DNA of 64,000 nucleotides from assembly GCA_021432635.1 (NCBI GenBank), contig MU270118.1, positions 113,422 to 177,421 on the forward strand, given 5' to 3'. Below the pieces are notes generated by a model. That model saw only the letters and a program-made list of their open reading frames with translations. It did no database searches and was not told where the DNA came from. Positions within the stretch are counted from its first letter, which is position 1. Every line of letters begins with the position of its first letter. This DNA comes from Thozetella sp. PMI_491. Lineage: Eukaryota; Ascomycota; Sordariomycetes; Chaetosphaeriales; Chaetosphaeriaceae. Of this stretch, positions 24,110 through 36,140 are shown piece after piece. The translations under genes and the position numbers were made by a program.

Positions 24110-25537
24110 ATGTCATTAGCCCGTCTTTCGACCAGGCACGGGCCGGCAGCCTTCGTGTATATGCCAAATTGCCGCCATGTTAGACTCTCTAGTACAGTCT
24201 CGGAGACGGCACCTATCGAACAGCCAGCCCAGAAGATCCCACTTGCTAGGATGCCGACAAAGATGCTCTTGCGGTCCCTTTTCGTGACCTCTGCGATGGG
24301 TGCCAGCTGGCTTCTACGACCCTCTCTAGCTGCTCTGGAGCTGATGTCCAGGTCCAAGACGGCTGTTCTCAACCCAGACAGGAACCCGATACTGAACAGG
24401 GTAATGCGCTGGGTACTCTACGACCAATTTGCAGCAGGAACAAATCGCAAGGAGGTTGGCCGGACCTTGGGAGAGCTCCGGGCGATGGGCTATCAAGGAG
24501 TGATACTCTGCTACGCCAAAGAAGTGGTATTGGAGAAGTCCGCTAGCGATACCGCCCCTGCTCACGGAGAAAAGTATACGCCGGCGCACTACCGGATGGT
24601 GGACGAGTGGAAGAGCGGAACTATCCAGACACTTCGAATGCTCCACGCGAGTGACTTTCTAGCCGTAAAGTGAGTGTCAACCTGCATTTCTTGGACCGAA
24701 AAAAGGCTCACGCTGTTTTATAGGCTTACTGGCGCCGGCCCTATCGCCATTGATGCCATGCGAGCCCGCCAGCCGATGCCAAAGGCGATACGAGACGCCA
24801 TGGATGAGATCTGCCTTGAGACCAGAAAACAAGGCTCCCGGCTGTGGGTCGACGCGGAGCAGCAGATATTGCAGCACGGTCTGGACGAGTGGGTCATCGA
24901 GCTGATGAGAAAGCACAACCAGGACGGGAAGGCCCTCGTGTATAACACGATCCAAGGATATCTCAAAGGAGCTCCGGCGAATGTGGAGCGTCACCTCACT
25001 CTGGCGTCCCAGGAAGGCTGGGCGGTCGGCCTCAAACTCTGTCGCGGCGCGTACATCGAGCACGAAGAGCGCTCCCTCATACACGATACCAAAGAAGACA
25101 CAGATCGGTGCTATGATTCCATCACGGAGATGCTCATCAGCCAGAGAATGCCTGAGGGACATGGCAACCTGCAGTTCCCCGTCTGCGCCTTGTTTTTGGC
25201 CACCCACAACGCCGAGAGCGCGGAGAAGGCGATTGCAGCCTACCGTCGGAGAAACCTTGCCGGGCTCCCCAACATTGCCCTGGAGTGCGGCCAGCTACAA
25301 GGGATGGCCGACGAGCTCAGCTGCGCCCTGCTCGACAGTTATGACAACGCTGCCCAGAACGCGTCCGGCAAAGCCGCTCCTTCGGCAGGTGTCTTCAAAT
25401 ACCTAACCTGGGGGTCCGTTACAGAGTGCATGGGATACCTCCATAGGCGAGCCATTGAGAACCGTGGGGCAGTGGAAAGGACACAGCATATGGCTACCGC
25501 CCTGAGGCAGGAGCTTCGTCGTCGTATCTTGGGTTAA
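24110..25537 (+). CDS. Mitochondrial proline dehydrogenase
   Basis: Two exons (24110..24669, 24724..25537; 54-nt intron, GTGAGT donor) give 457 residues. The enzyme oxidises L-proline to pyrroline-5-carboxylate with FAD, passing electrons to the respiratory chain at the inner mitochondrial membrane. The amino end is rich in Arg, Ser and Ala without acids (about residues 1-30), as in a mitochondrial presequence, followed by a hydrophobic stretch. PRODH motifs include SRLWVDAEQ, ALVYNTIQGYL, LKLCRGAYIEHE (the barrel strand with the Lys-x-x-Arg-Gly-Ala-Tyr signature) and ALECGQLQGMAD. The carboxyl end has the substrate-binding type YLHRRAIENR (tyrosine plus paired arginines). Aspergillus calls this gene prnD and yeast PUT1; I leave the symbol empty because orthology was not tested. 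The next gene downstream is a Zn2Cys6 regulator. Confidence 0.93.
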
Positions 25538-26318
25538 ACTACGCATGTCCGGAAGTAGTTCTTGTTGCCACCATTTGACAGCATACGGCGTTAGGGAGAG
25601 TTCGGGCATCTGGCGTGGTGGGCGCGTAAGTGGTTTTGGTCAGCGGTCTAGATTAGGAGGGCGACATGGGACGGATTCGGATACGTCTCTATTTCCATGA
25701 TGATGACTGGGATGAGATACGATCTACGGTAGTCAATGGATACATCAAGATTCCAACAAGCAAAAAGGATAACATTGGCACATGACCGCTCTTTGCCACG
25801 CCGAAATGGAGAAGTTTCGGCCTACAGGGACCGCGCCGGCAAGCGCCGGCCTTAGTACTTTAGGTGGGGTGTACTAGTTATCACGAACATCCCTCGATGC
25901 CCCGCCGTCAAGATTTGACAAGAGGCCGGATATAGAAGGAATTGGTTAATAACGGCTATGGAAACCTCATCTCCTTGTCTCTTTTCTGAGCCACCACGGG
26001 TACCTGGGACTACTGACGTATTCTAGAGCGTGCATGTGAAGCATACGGCATCCAGACGGCGGCGTGGCTGCAGATGGGTTCGGGTACCGACGGCGGAGGT
26101 GGAGACTCCAAGGACAAGAGAGGACAAAGCGGCGGTCGGGTCTTAGATTCTCCACACAATGCCGTCACGACATAGCTCGGTCACATAAAGTCGGAAGAGG
26201 CCCCCGACCTTTCCCTCCTCCTAATTTGTCTCTGGCCTTCCTCACCCGATTGGCGGCCCCACTTCTCGTTCCGATCCGACCTCACCGGCATGGCCAATAT
26301 GCCACCCAGGATTGAATC
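25538..26318. other. Intergenic region before the Zn2Cys6 regulator
   Basis: 780 bases containing the proline dehydrogenase 3-prime end and the regulator promoter. No coding feature supported. A short inverted motif GCGCCGGCAAGCGCCGGC occurs at about 25828-25846. Confidence 0.45.
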
Positions 26319-28905
26319 ATGGCATCCGCAAGTCATAGTTCGTCGAGAGTAAAGAAGAAATGTGGCAAGGCGTATGTAACCGTCCGTATGCTGCATGATG
26401 AGACCGGCGACCTAACTGCGTACTGTAGTTGCGATCGATGCCGACTGTTGAAAGTGAGGTGTTCCGGCACTGCTCCCTGCGCGCGATGTGAGCGCAAGAA
26501 AGCCAGTTGTGTCTTTGCCGTCGAGGAAAAACGGATATCGATTCCGGAGAGGTAAGCTGCTCTGCTGCAGTTCCACCTTGGCTGCCTCCTGCTCATTCCG
26601 TGGCTGGATAGTTACCTTCGAGCGCTGCAAGGCCGGACCACCAATGTCCCGATATCTCAGCCGTCCCGAAGCCAAGAAGCATCTTCAGCAGGCAAAAGTC
26701 ATTCCGACTTGCCTTATACTGATTCTGCCCTTCTGGGTACATCCACAAGGGCAGCTTCGAGTGGACAAGAAAGCATTGTTGTGAACCGAGAGTCGACGTC
26801 CGACGTTGAGACGCCACAGCAAGCTGGAGTGCCCATCAGTTATGACAAAGAGCGAGTTTCAACACTAGCCCGAGGCGACTCTCAAGAATCCGAATCTCCT
26901 TCGGCAGTCATAGCTCCAAGTAATGAAGGGGTTGGTCCCGCCTTCCTCCAAAACCCTCTCGTAGATAACGACTACACGTTTGCTCAGGTGGGCGGAAGAT
27001 TCTGTACTATTCCCTCGGAACGACGAGCTACATCCTAACTTTTACTAATGAGAAGTAGGGTACATGGGACCTTCATCTTCTTGGTCATTTTGCCGCCGCG
27101 TGCTGGCCCTCATCGGAAAGCGCGTTCCTGAAGCAAGCCATGTCCCGGATCCATGGCATCTCGACGGCGGCGTGTTCGGGATGCAGTGGAAGCCTCTAGG
27201 GCACGATGAAGACCCAGACGTGACCAATCTCCCCCCGCTAGATTATGCGCTTTTCATGTTCAACACGGTCAAGTTCTACCTCGGGACAGTGTTCTACCTC
27301 GTCGACGAGGCCTCTTATCTCCGTAATCTCCATGAGCTGTACCAGGACGCCCCTGCGAAGGCTAAATCATGCCGGCTGTGGTATGCTCAATACCTCTTGT
27401 TTCTGGCCTTCGGAAAAGCATTTACTGTCAATGGATCCTGCACCGACGGCCCCGCCGGCCACCAATATGCACTGCGAGCCATGTCATTGCTTCCGGATCT
27501 GTCGGCCCTAAACGTTGACAGGATGCTTTCAATCCAGGCCCTAACGCTTGCTGCTGTATACTTGCAATCCATAGACATGCGAATATCCGCCTACCAGCAC
27601 GTAAGAGACACCAATTCGGGGACATTAGCGGCTCCAAGAAACTAACTACTGGGCCCGCTAGATCGGACAAGCCCTGCGCATCTGCGTTGTAGAGGGCATG
27701 CATAGGCACATGCCGGAGGAGGTCGTGGGCGCAGACTACTCCCGTCGCTGCAACATCACGTTTTGGATTGTCTATATGCTTGATAGAGAATTCTCAGCCC
27801 TCCTTGGTGCTCCGAACTCCATCAGGGACGAAGATATCACGGCCAGGCTTCCGTCGCACGCCAACGATTCGCTCGACGCGCAAAACATGACACTTCATGT
27901 GCGTCTTTCACGGCTGATGGCGCGCATTCTAACTAGTATGCCCTCTTGTCTCTTGTAGCTTCTTATTTCATTTCCCAACGCGGCGCTGACGTATGTCGAC
28001 ACCTCCGGTAGCTGTATACGGTGTAGGCAAAGAGTTCGACGGTACTCTTGTGCCAAACACGCAATCTATCCTTCGAGAGCTCGCTCAGGTTTCCAAGGAC
28101 TTGACGGCCCTTCTAAATTCCCATTTTCAAGGTTCATTCAGTAGGGCCTCCCGCATGGCCCAGAGATTGATTCTGTCCTACCACCACGTAAGTGATCGCA
28201 ATGCACCGTCGTTTGGATATCCATCTAACTGCTAAGTGCGTCGTGCTCACAACCCGACCCCTGGTAATGTGCACCCTACACATGCACATCGAGGAGACAG
28301 ATCGGCAAAATGCAGGCACAATATCTCTTACAGCGCCCGTCGCGTCGCTCATACAGTCCTGCGTCGATTCCGCCCAGACGGTACTGCGAACGTTACGGGT
28401 CCTGGGAGATGAGGATCTCTTGGGTACTCTGCTCCACTTCTAATAGCTACAGGAGGCAACATGCTAACCAATATTCCCTAAAGAGGCATTTTTACCTTTC
28501 CAGCTAGAGGACGCATTTTCTTCCGCCTTCATACTCTCGCTGATCCGCGTGATCATCCCGTCTCTTCTGCCGGACGACACGTGGCGGGAGAATATTCATT
28601 GCATCCTGGACAAGATGATCTCGAAAGGAAGCATTGTAGCGCCCCTCCGCAAGCGGGAGCTTATGCAGCTCGAGGATACAATGACATCCATCACCCCTGG
28701 GCCTCAGTACTGTTTTACGCCGTTGCTGACTGGTGTAGACCGAGTCGAGATGGGATTGAGCGAAGGGTTACACCACGAGGCTACATGGGATCCGTTTGGC
28801 GCCGCCGAGATGGTGGGACTGCTGCCGCAAGAGCTGCTGGATCTTGCAGACCAGCTCGATGTCGATATGGAGAGATTAGAAACAGCACAGGCCTCTCAGT
28901 TTTAG
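26319..28905 (+). CDS. Zn2Cys6 transcription factor (possible proline regulator)
   Basis: Eight exons in consistent phase: 26319..26371, 26429..26551, 26612..27003, 27059..27600, 27662..27935, 28012..28187, 28237..28423, 28484..28905, giving 722 residues. The first join creates the GAL4-type zinc cluster, Cys19, 22, 29, 35, 38 and 45 (spacing 2-6-5-2-6), followed by a linker and a short ESYLRALQGR dimerisation-like helix. The middle is the fungal-specific regulatory domain (Fungal_trans, PF04082): YLGTVFYLV...LHELYQD, QALTLAAVYLQSID, RICVVEGMHR, RRCNITFWIVYMLDREFSALLGAP. Introns are 49-76 nt. It is a nuclear DNA-binding regulator. Position just after proline dehydrogenase on the same strand, and similarity in general form to PrnA/Put3-type activators, suggest control of proline use, but this is inference. 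Confidence 0.88.
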
Positions 28906-29634
28906 CACCAAGACCCTTGGTTTCTATCTCAAAAAGATTTTAGGCATACAGGTCATCAGCTTTCAACGGCCAGTTAGCGACTCAAGTAGTGTGCTGGGTG
29001 ATACGGGTTGCCGCCTTCAAGACCGTTGCGTTGATCTACAGCTAACTACCATCACGCCTAAAGAGCAGGGGCTCCCTAGTCTCGTACTCTCAAAGGCTTA
29101 GACGGAATCTTCCGGGGCATGAAGCATACGTACTGTCATCGCATGTTCCTGAACTTTCCTTATACCGGTTGATCTGAAGAAGGCACCCACGCCCGTTACT
29201 AGTTATTGGGATCCTAGCTCCGCTCCACTTGGGACCACATAAGACCCGAGAGCGGCGCGGAGCCCCTGTCGCCAAGCCTCGTAACCTGCAGACAAAATCT
29301 AATCAGATCATCTGGCCGCGGAAACCTCTTCCCTAATACGGCGCTAGCCGGCTCCAGTTGCAGGCGAATTTATCCAGGGTTTCCAGCAGCCCGAGCCTGA
29401 CCAACGCAAATCTTGTATCCGCCCACACTTTTCACTTTTCTGGTCCCGCCCGAATCCAAGCATCGGGTGGGTGCTCGGTGCTACTTTGCGTACGGCCCAC
29501 CCCGACACCGGCCTATCCCCTCTGATAGTTCACGGACACTGCAGATATAATGTCAAAGTTGGTCCAACCTCCCCGGTTGCTGTGCATAAGGTGGTCGATC
29601 ATCCTATACCACCGTAACACGTGCATCTCCACCC
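28906..29634. other. Intergenic region, no gene seen
   Basis: Promoter region of the following transporter. No recognisable coding or repeat structure. Confidence 0.5.
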
Positions 29635-31402
29635 ATGACTGCAGAACCGACCCAAGACAGCCCCGGCAGCCGTCGCTCGTCGTCGGCCGAAAGGGGCAAG
29701 GAGGCTGCAACCCAAGAACTCGCTGCGAGATCCTCGACCGAGTCGCACGACGAACCCGCCAAGCCTGCGCCCTGGCAATGGAAGCTGGCTGCCGTCGTGC
29801 TGGTGTCATGTATCAGCTTCGGGTCATCATGGAGCTCCGGGATCACTGGCGCAATAAAGACGACCATGAAGAAGGAGCTCAAGATCAATAACACGCAGTT
29901 CTCGCTGCTGGAGTCTAGCGAAGACTTCATGGTTACCGTTCTTATCCTGTTCAGCGGAGCGGCCTCGGACCGGATCGGAGGAGCAGGAACCATTCTGTAC
30001 GGGAACATCATCTACTCGATCGGGTCGATCCTCGTTGCTGCAGCCGCCCAGGTGCGATCCTTCAAATTCATGATCGCAGGGCGGGTGATATTGGCCATCG
30101 GCGACATTGCTACCCAGGTCGCCCAGTACAAGGTCTTCTCGTCATGGTTTCCACCAAACAATGGCTTTGCATCGACCCTGGCGTTTGAGCTTGCCATCAA
30201 GAAAATCGGGGGGTTTGTGGGCAAGGCATCCGCCAATCCCATTGTCGCAGTACGCCTTCTGCCCTATGCTCTCTCCATCGGCACTCTTCCTTGGGCAGTG
30301 GCTGACATGTTTGGCGCAGAAAACGGGCAACTTGGCTTGGGTGTTTTGGGTTGCCGTCATCATGAACATCTTCACCAATGTTATGACGGTGGCGTTTTAC
30401 TGGTTCAATAATGTCGCCTTCAAGAAGTTCGGCTCCATGGAGGATCCCTCCACAGGCGAGAAGCTGACAGAGAAGAGCAAAAAATTCGAGCCGAGGAAGG
30501 TGCTCGAGCTGCCGTGGGTCTTTTGGTGCATCATGGCTTTCACGATATGCGAGACGAGCACCGCGATGGTGTTCACCCAAAATGCTACGGAACTGGCGCA
30601 GCAGCGCTTCAAGACCGACGCCATCACAGCTGGCTGGTACACGGCTTTGCTCCAGTACGCCGGCTTCTTCTTGGTCCCGTGCATAGGGCTATTCGTAGAC
30701 CTGTATGGAAACCGCATCTCGCTGCGTGAGTGGCTCCGGGTTTGTAGATTAGCATCGAACAGGGCTCTGGCTAACTCCTTAAACAGTCGCATTTTGTGGC
30801 ACCGGCGTGTTTGTGGCGATGATCCTTGTCAACTGGGCCACCACAACGCAGGGTACGGCAGCTGCCTTTGGCATCTATGCCGTCTCATTCACCTTCGGCC
30901 CTACGGTCATCATAGACAGCATTCGGACCTCTATGTGGCACCAGTCTGTCTTCGGCTCTGCGTATGCCGTCAAAATAGTCATTAACAACTCGTACGCCGA
31001 TGTCCTCTTGTTTTCCCTTGTCTTCGTCTGCAATACTAACCAAGTAGGATGAACATCATCGTGAACATTGTGACTGGCGTGATCCAAGACCGCGACGGTG
31101 GTACATACGACCATGTCACCATAGTCTATGTGGTCCTTGCGGGCGCTTCGGTCGTCGTGTCGATGGCTTTGGTCTTCCTCTCTCAGCGGGCATTGGATCT
31201 CGGTAACCTTCAGTGGACGAGAAAGCAGCGGCTTGCGCGGGGAAATCTCTGGAATGAGCGAAAGAGGCTGTTCCACGAAGAAAACGGGGACAGAAACCGG
31301 CTCATATCAAAGGTTTGCTTTGGCGCCATGCTTGTCCTGATGCTCGGGGGGTGGTCAGCGTATTTCTGGGGGGCTGCAACTGGACACAATGAGAGTTCGT
31401 GA
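29635..31402 (+). CDS. MFS transporter, MFSD1-like
   Basis: Four exons (29635..30249, 30320..30725, 30787..30991, 31048..31402; introns 70, 61 and 56 nt) give 526 residues. The amino end is a hydrophilic Ser/Glu-rich segment of about 45 residues, then membrane helices start at WKLAAVVLVSCISFG. Segments resembling the MFSD1 group of the major facilitator superfamily are NNTQFSLLESSEDFM, FSGAASDRIGG (loop 2-3 motif), GRVILAIGDIATQVAQ, SSWFPPNNGFASTLAFELAIKKIGGFVG, and later SVFGSAYAVKIVINNSMNIIVNIVTG. A Lys/Glu-rich central loop (GEKLTEKSKKFEPRK) separates the halves. Animal MFSD1 exports dipeptides from lysosomes; whether this fungal protein does the same at the vacuole is not shown by sequence. 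Orthology is a judgement by eye. Confidence 0.8.
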
Positions 31403-32418
31403 GAGGAGTATTCCGTACATGGTACAAATAGAGGGAGGGCCGATCACTTGTAATAATTAACTTATACAAGCCCCATCTATACTAGCCCTGACCTTAACCC
31501 TAGAACTGACAGTCGCGAATAATTACATTACATTCCAGTTTTGTAAAAACTGTGCAAATCTCTGCCCGTTAAATGCGCCTGAAATACTGTCGGGGCAGTG
31601 ATCCAAAGGAACCTCCACACCCGCAGCAATATTAGAATCGAAAATAGTCAATGTATTAGGTGCCTTACTTATACCTATTAGTTTCTTAGATAGTAAAAGG
31701 CATGTTGACGCGATCTGTAGACATAATCATTACACACCGCAATAGCGGCGCTTACCACGCAAATGTCTTTAACACAGTTACCCAGGACCTAAATGCTGAC
31801 GATGGCCTGTCTCTGGCCACCTGTAATTTTTCCAAAGTGATCTGCGCCCGGAGAGCTTCACTTGCAGACTTTGTAGCTGCCCTATTCCGTGCGTTGTATT
31901 GTTAGTCTTGTCTCCGAGCGACCTAGTAGTAACGTTTTAGACTTACTGATTTGCAAACGGTGTTGCTATCCCTATTGCAAACTTGATGGCGCAACCCCGA
32001 TTGTTGAATCCACACAGCAGGTGTTACCATCGTGTCCTTCATTGGGGGGGGTGGAGGGGGTACGCCAGATACTTATCTAAGTGAGGGTCTTTATTGACGT
32101 GGCCCCAGCTAAATTGGGTTGCGTCAACTCTGCACAGCTTCCCTTCGGGAACCTCGAAATACCGGGAGCTAGACCCAATTTGGAAAATCAATTGGCCAAG
32201 ACTTGGAGGACGGTGTCTGATTCGCTCAGTTTCCTAGACCGTTGGACGGACCCACCGCATCCCAGGAGAACTGCATCCCATCCACTCCCTTTCAGAGGAA
32301 GCCGCAAGCCATCGCGGCTCTTACAACTGCCCAAACTCAAACCTGCGAATTCTGCGTGTCTCTCCAATCCCGAGACAGAAATCCCCGAGCGATTCAGCTG
32401 GTTGTGGCTTTGGTAGCT
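31403..32418. other. Intergenic region, no gene seen
   Basis: AT-rich first half, G-run at 32044-32051. In-frame codons upstream of the next gene (from 32242) lack an ATG supported by conserved sequence and are treated as 5-prime leader. Confidence 0.45.
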
Positions 32419-34190
32419 ATGTCAAGTACGCATTCTGGGTCCTCTCCGAGCACGACGAAGGCGGCCAAGGAGAAGCAGCCGTGCTGGGAATGCCTGCGCC
32501 GTAGGCTCGTCTGCGACTGCACACTGCCCTTCTGCAACAAGTGCCGCCTCGCCAATATCACCTGCCCGGGATACAGCGAGAAGAAACCCGTAAAGTGGCT
32601 CCCCCCCGGCAAAATTAAGTCTCGGTCCTGGAAACGCAAGAAGCCATCGGCACCCGAGGAGCAACTACCTAAAGCGGACAAGACGGCGCCTAGACCCAGC
32701 GCTGTGGTGCCGCTCAGGCGAGAGACTATACAGCCTAGAGTCACCCACATCATAGAGCTGCCCGAGGAGACCATCGAGATGTTCGAAGCTGCGACGTACT
32801 GTAAGCTTGACTCCTCCCCCCCACACTCGTCTAGGTTGTTTCGTATTGCCGAAGGCAGAAAAGGAGCCACGTGAACATCAGCACTCACCTACACTCTTAG
32901 ACAATATGCAAATGAATGACTATGGCGATAAATTTCGATTAAGACCTAGCCCTTTTAGCGTCACATTCATGGCCTACCAGCAGCTCAACCCGTCCCAGCG
33001 CCACACATTAGTGACCGTCGCAATCAACCATCGCATTCTAAAGTTGCTAGATGACACAGGCCGTCCCACTGTACCCGAGCTAGCGTCTCGGCTGCACCAT
33101 CACCGCGGCCTAGCCATCCGAGCCTTGAATCACGAGATCGAGGCCGAAGAAGGGAAATGCGGCGACTCTACAATTGCCAGCATTCTGCTGCTGATGTTTG
33201 CTGACGTACGTCAACCCTCCCCGCTGCTCCGGGGGTCTGAAAACAGGCGTGGCACCTACCAATTTGCCGCGTCCTTGCACCTGATTCCTAACATGCAGCA
33301 ATAGGTCCAGCAAATTGTAAAGGGGAATTGGCGCTCTCATGCGCGTGCGCTTGACGCCGTCTTCGCATCACGAGGAGGGCTGAGACGAGTCGCCAACGAT
33401 CGCCAACACTTGAGAGCGGCCATCTTGGGTTTCTTGATGTAAGCTTATCCTTCTCCTTGGCTTCCTACACCAGCATAGGTTTGCGCTGGTTATCTAATTT
33501 GGCCTAAGTTCTATCGTTATGGGCAACACGACCACTCCAGCGGCAGCCCAAACCAACACCCGCATGCACAAAGACCTTGCCGACTTCTTCGCCGAGCTCT
33601 ACGAGGAGCTTGAGGAGGCCATCGTGTTTCCATGCCCCTTGCCTCTGTTTCTCGAGATCATACACATCAACGACCTTCGCTACCGGATCGCCACCGCCAG
33701 CTCAGTAGCGGACCGATACCCTTACGCATCTGAGGCCCACACAATAATGCAGTGCGTCACAGTCTTCTCTCCAGAAGAATGGGCCAAGAGAGAGAATATG
33801 GGCTCCTACCCGGAAGAGTGGCTCTGTCTCGGTCGGCTCTGCCACTCCGCTGTCCTCCTCTACACCCTTTCCTCTCTGCGTTCGGTGCTTGGCCCGTTAG
33901 CAACCTTAAAGACCCAGCAGCGTGATCTTCTCTTTGAGCAATCCAAAGCAGCGGTTCTTTTTACTCACCTGAGTGGCTATATCCTCTGGCCTCTTGTCGT
34001 CGCCGGGATGCAAGCGGCTGAGGCGGGGCCAGAGGAGCGTGAATGGATAGACGCGCAGTTATTGAGCATGGGTAGGAGACTGGGTACAAACTCGCCGCTT
34101 CTGTCCCGGGCCATATTACGGAAATTTTGGAAGTCGGGAAAAACGGGTTGGAATGACTGTTTTGACCAGCCGCACGTTTTCATTGCCTAA
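32419..34190 (+). CDS. Zn2Cys6 transcription factor, Fungal_trans_2 type
   Basis: Four exons (32419..32800, 32901..33205, 33305..33438, 33509..34190) give 500 residues. Introns are 100, 99 and 70 nt. The 134-nt third exon encodes VQQIVKGNWRSHARAL through AAILGFLI. The zinc cluster is Cys22, 25, 32, 39, 42 and 49 (spacing 2-6-6-2-6). A basic stretch follows (KIKSRSWKRKKP), a probable nuclear localisation signal. The body matches the PF11951 group: VTVAINHRILKLLDD, ASILLLMFADVQQ, LDAVFASRGGL, and the ending LLSRAILRKFWKSGKTGWNDCFD, a common terminus in this family. Target genes unknown. It is the nearest upstream intact regulator to the terpenoid region but lies 4-5 kb outside its left edge, with the Clr5 gene between. 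Confidence 0.87.
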
Positions 34191-34736
34191 AGGAGGCAGG
34201 CCCGCGTTGGGGAAGTCCCGACCCGCCCGGTGGAATGATATGGTTGGCCTCTGTATGAGTCCTCCGTATTGCGAGATCCAGCTGGCACAAATGGAGAGCA
34301 TGTGGGATAACAATCGAGTGGCAGAGAGAGAGACCCTTAATATGGCCCCGAAGCTCTCTATACTAGCTGCGCCGATCTAGCCATGGTCCCTTTCGGGATC
34401 AGTTAGCAGGCAGAATAGTGGGTTGGTTGGTTAGGTAGGTACCTTACTTTACGAAACCCCTCAGTTGGGTATACTATATAGATCAGGGGACTCTAGTTAC
34501 CGGTGTTCCTTACTTGCCAATTTCGCCGCGACCAAGATGCAAGCACCTTGGGATTATAGGGTCGTATCGCGAACTCTAGAACGTGGGGGGCACAAGGGCA
34601 AATCGCACCCCGCCGAACCCGGAACTAGGGCCCCCTGCAGCTATTCTGGCGCATGCCACGTGTACCATAGGGTTACCTAAGGCGCCCACCAAGCGGGCTC
34701 TCGCTTCTGCATCTCATTCGATCCTATGGTGCCTAG
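34191..34736. other. Intergenic region, no gene seen
   Basis: Contains a short TTGGTTGGTTAGGTAGGTACC stretch near 34420-34442. No gene. Confidence 0.5.
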
Positions 34737-36140
34737 ATGGCGACTGCGGCGACTGCGACCGGTCCATCGGGAGAGATACACTCCGACGAGGAGTGGGAAC
34801 GGATAAAGGGCCTTTTCGTCACGCTCTACAAGGTGCAAGGGAAGTCGCTCAACGATGTTCGGGCAACGCTTTCCAAGTATTACGGCTTTCACGCAACGTA
34901 CGTCCCGCCCGCCCTGTGTCACGACGCCCATGCTCAATAGCTGCAAAGGAACCGTCAATATAAATTTCGTATCCTCAAGTGGGGCATCGTGAAAAAGGTA
35001 TGAAGCGTGCGAGACGAGTCCCCGGACATTCATCATCATCATCTTGCTAATTGCCAGCAGGGCCAAGGGAGACGCGACGAACCGGCGAAGGCGGGGGAAC
35101 CACGTCACAGCACGGCCCGCGCAACCCCGCCGCAGCCACCTCTTTCGCTCGCTCACACCCTACGCTCTCCAGCGCAGCTCGAGACGACCCAAACTGCGCT
35201 GATTGGTGTCAGCAGGTTCTTTTCGGGTGTCCTTCACGCTGACGTCGATCAGTCGCTTATCCGTGCCCAATCGAAGGACTGGAGCATACGGCAGTTCTAC
35301 GACATCGCCCTCGCCCTGCCCGTGCTTGCCGCAGAATCCCAATGGAAGCAAGTCCAAAGACTATATGGCGAGCTATTGGATAGCGCAGCCTCGCTCCTCA
35401 ATGAGCGAAACCCAATCCTGCTGATCTGCCTCCTCCAGACGTGCTGTCGTTTCTTGGACGAAGGCCAAGGGGCTGTGCTCCAACGCTTCCTCGGCTTTGT
35501 CGAGAGGATGGCGGTCGCTCGTGGCCTTAGATCGCATCCCTTGCGTCTCTTGGCAACTGCGTGGGGGCGCTCAGGAGAGCATGCTATGGACCTGCTGGTG
35601 CTGTGCTCACGCGAGGCGGTTGATATCCTGGAGAAGGAGCTCGGCCCAGACCATCCTCAAACTCTTTCCGCGCATCGAGCACTGCACACGGCTTTGACGT
35701 GTCAAGGTGATCATGCGACTGCCTTGAAGGCCTTCCTCCCGATCGCCGAAAAAGAGATAGTCTTGTATCCTCACTCCTTCATGACGTTTGCCGCGCAGGC
35801 TCGCATCCTCCACAGCCATTTATTTCTCAACAATACTGAAGCAGCGGCCGTATGTTTAGAACGCATGGAAGAAGAATCACGCTCCTGGGAATCACATGGT
35901 TGGCCCGAGGCGCGCATTAGTGCGCTGAGATCGAACCTGAGGTCGCAGCGAGGGGAGCTGTTGCGTCTTCAAAGGGATCCTCGGGCCATCGCTGCTCTCG
36001 AAGAGGCGGTGGAGAACGCCATCATGGGGGATGAGCTGCGGGATTACTGGGCTGCCCTACAAGCCCAGAGGCACCTGAGGCTCGCAAAGTCGACGGAAAA
36101 GGCGGAAGGTCCAGTGGAACCTTTCAAATTCTTTGTATAG
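34737..36140 (+). CDS. Clr5-domain protein with TPR-like C-terminus
   Basis: Three exons (34737..34897, 34949..34997, 35058..36140) give 430 residues. The first two exons form the Clr5 domain (PF14420): WERIKGLFVTLYKVQGKSL, KYYGFHATNRQYKFRILKWGIVKK, about residues 20-70. The 49-nt second exon carries the conserved RILKW core. The third exon starts at 35058 or 35061 (two possible CAG acceptors). Its product is helical with repeats of tetratricopeptide type (for example ILEKELGPDHPQTLSAHRALHTALTCQGDHATALK). The domain was named after fission yeast Clr5, a chromatin-silencing factor; roles in filamentous fungi are mostly untested, so the nuclear role is inference. Confidence 0.8.
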
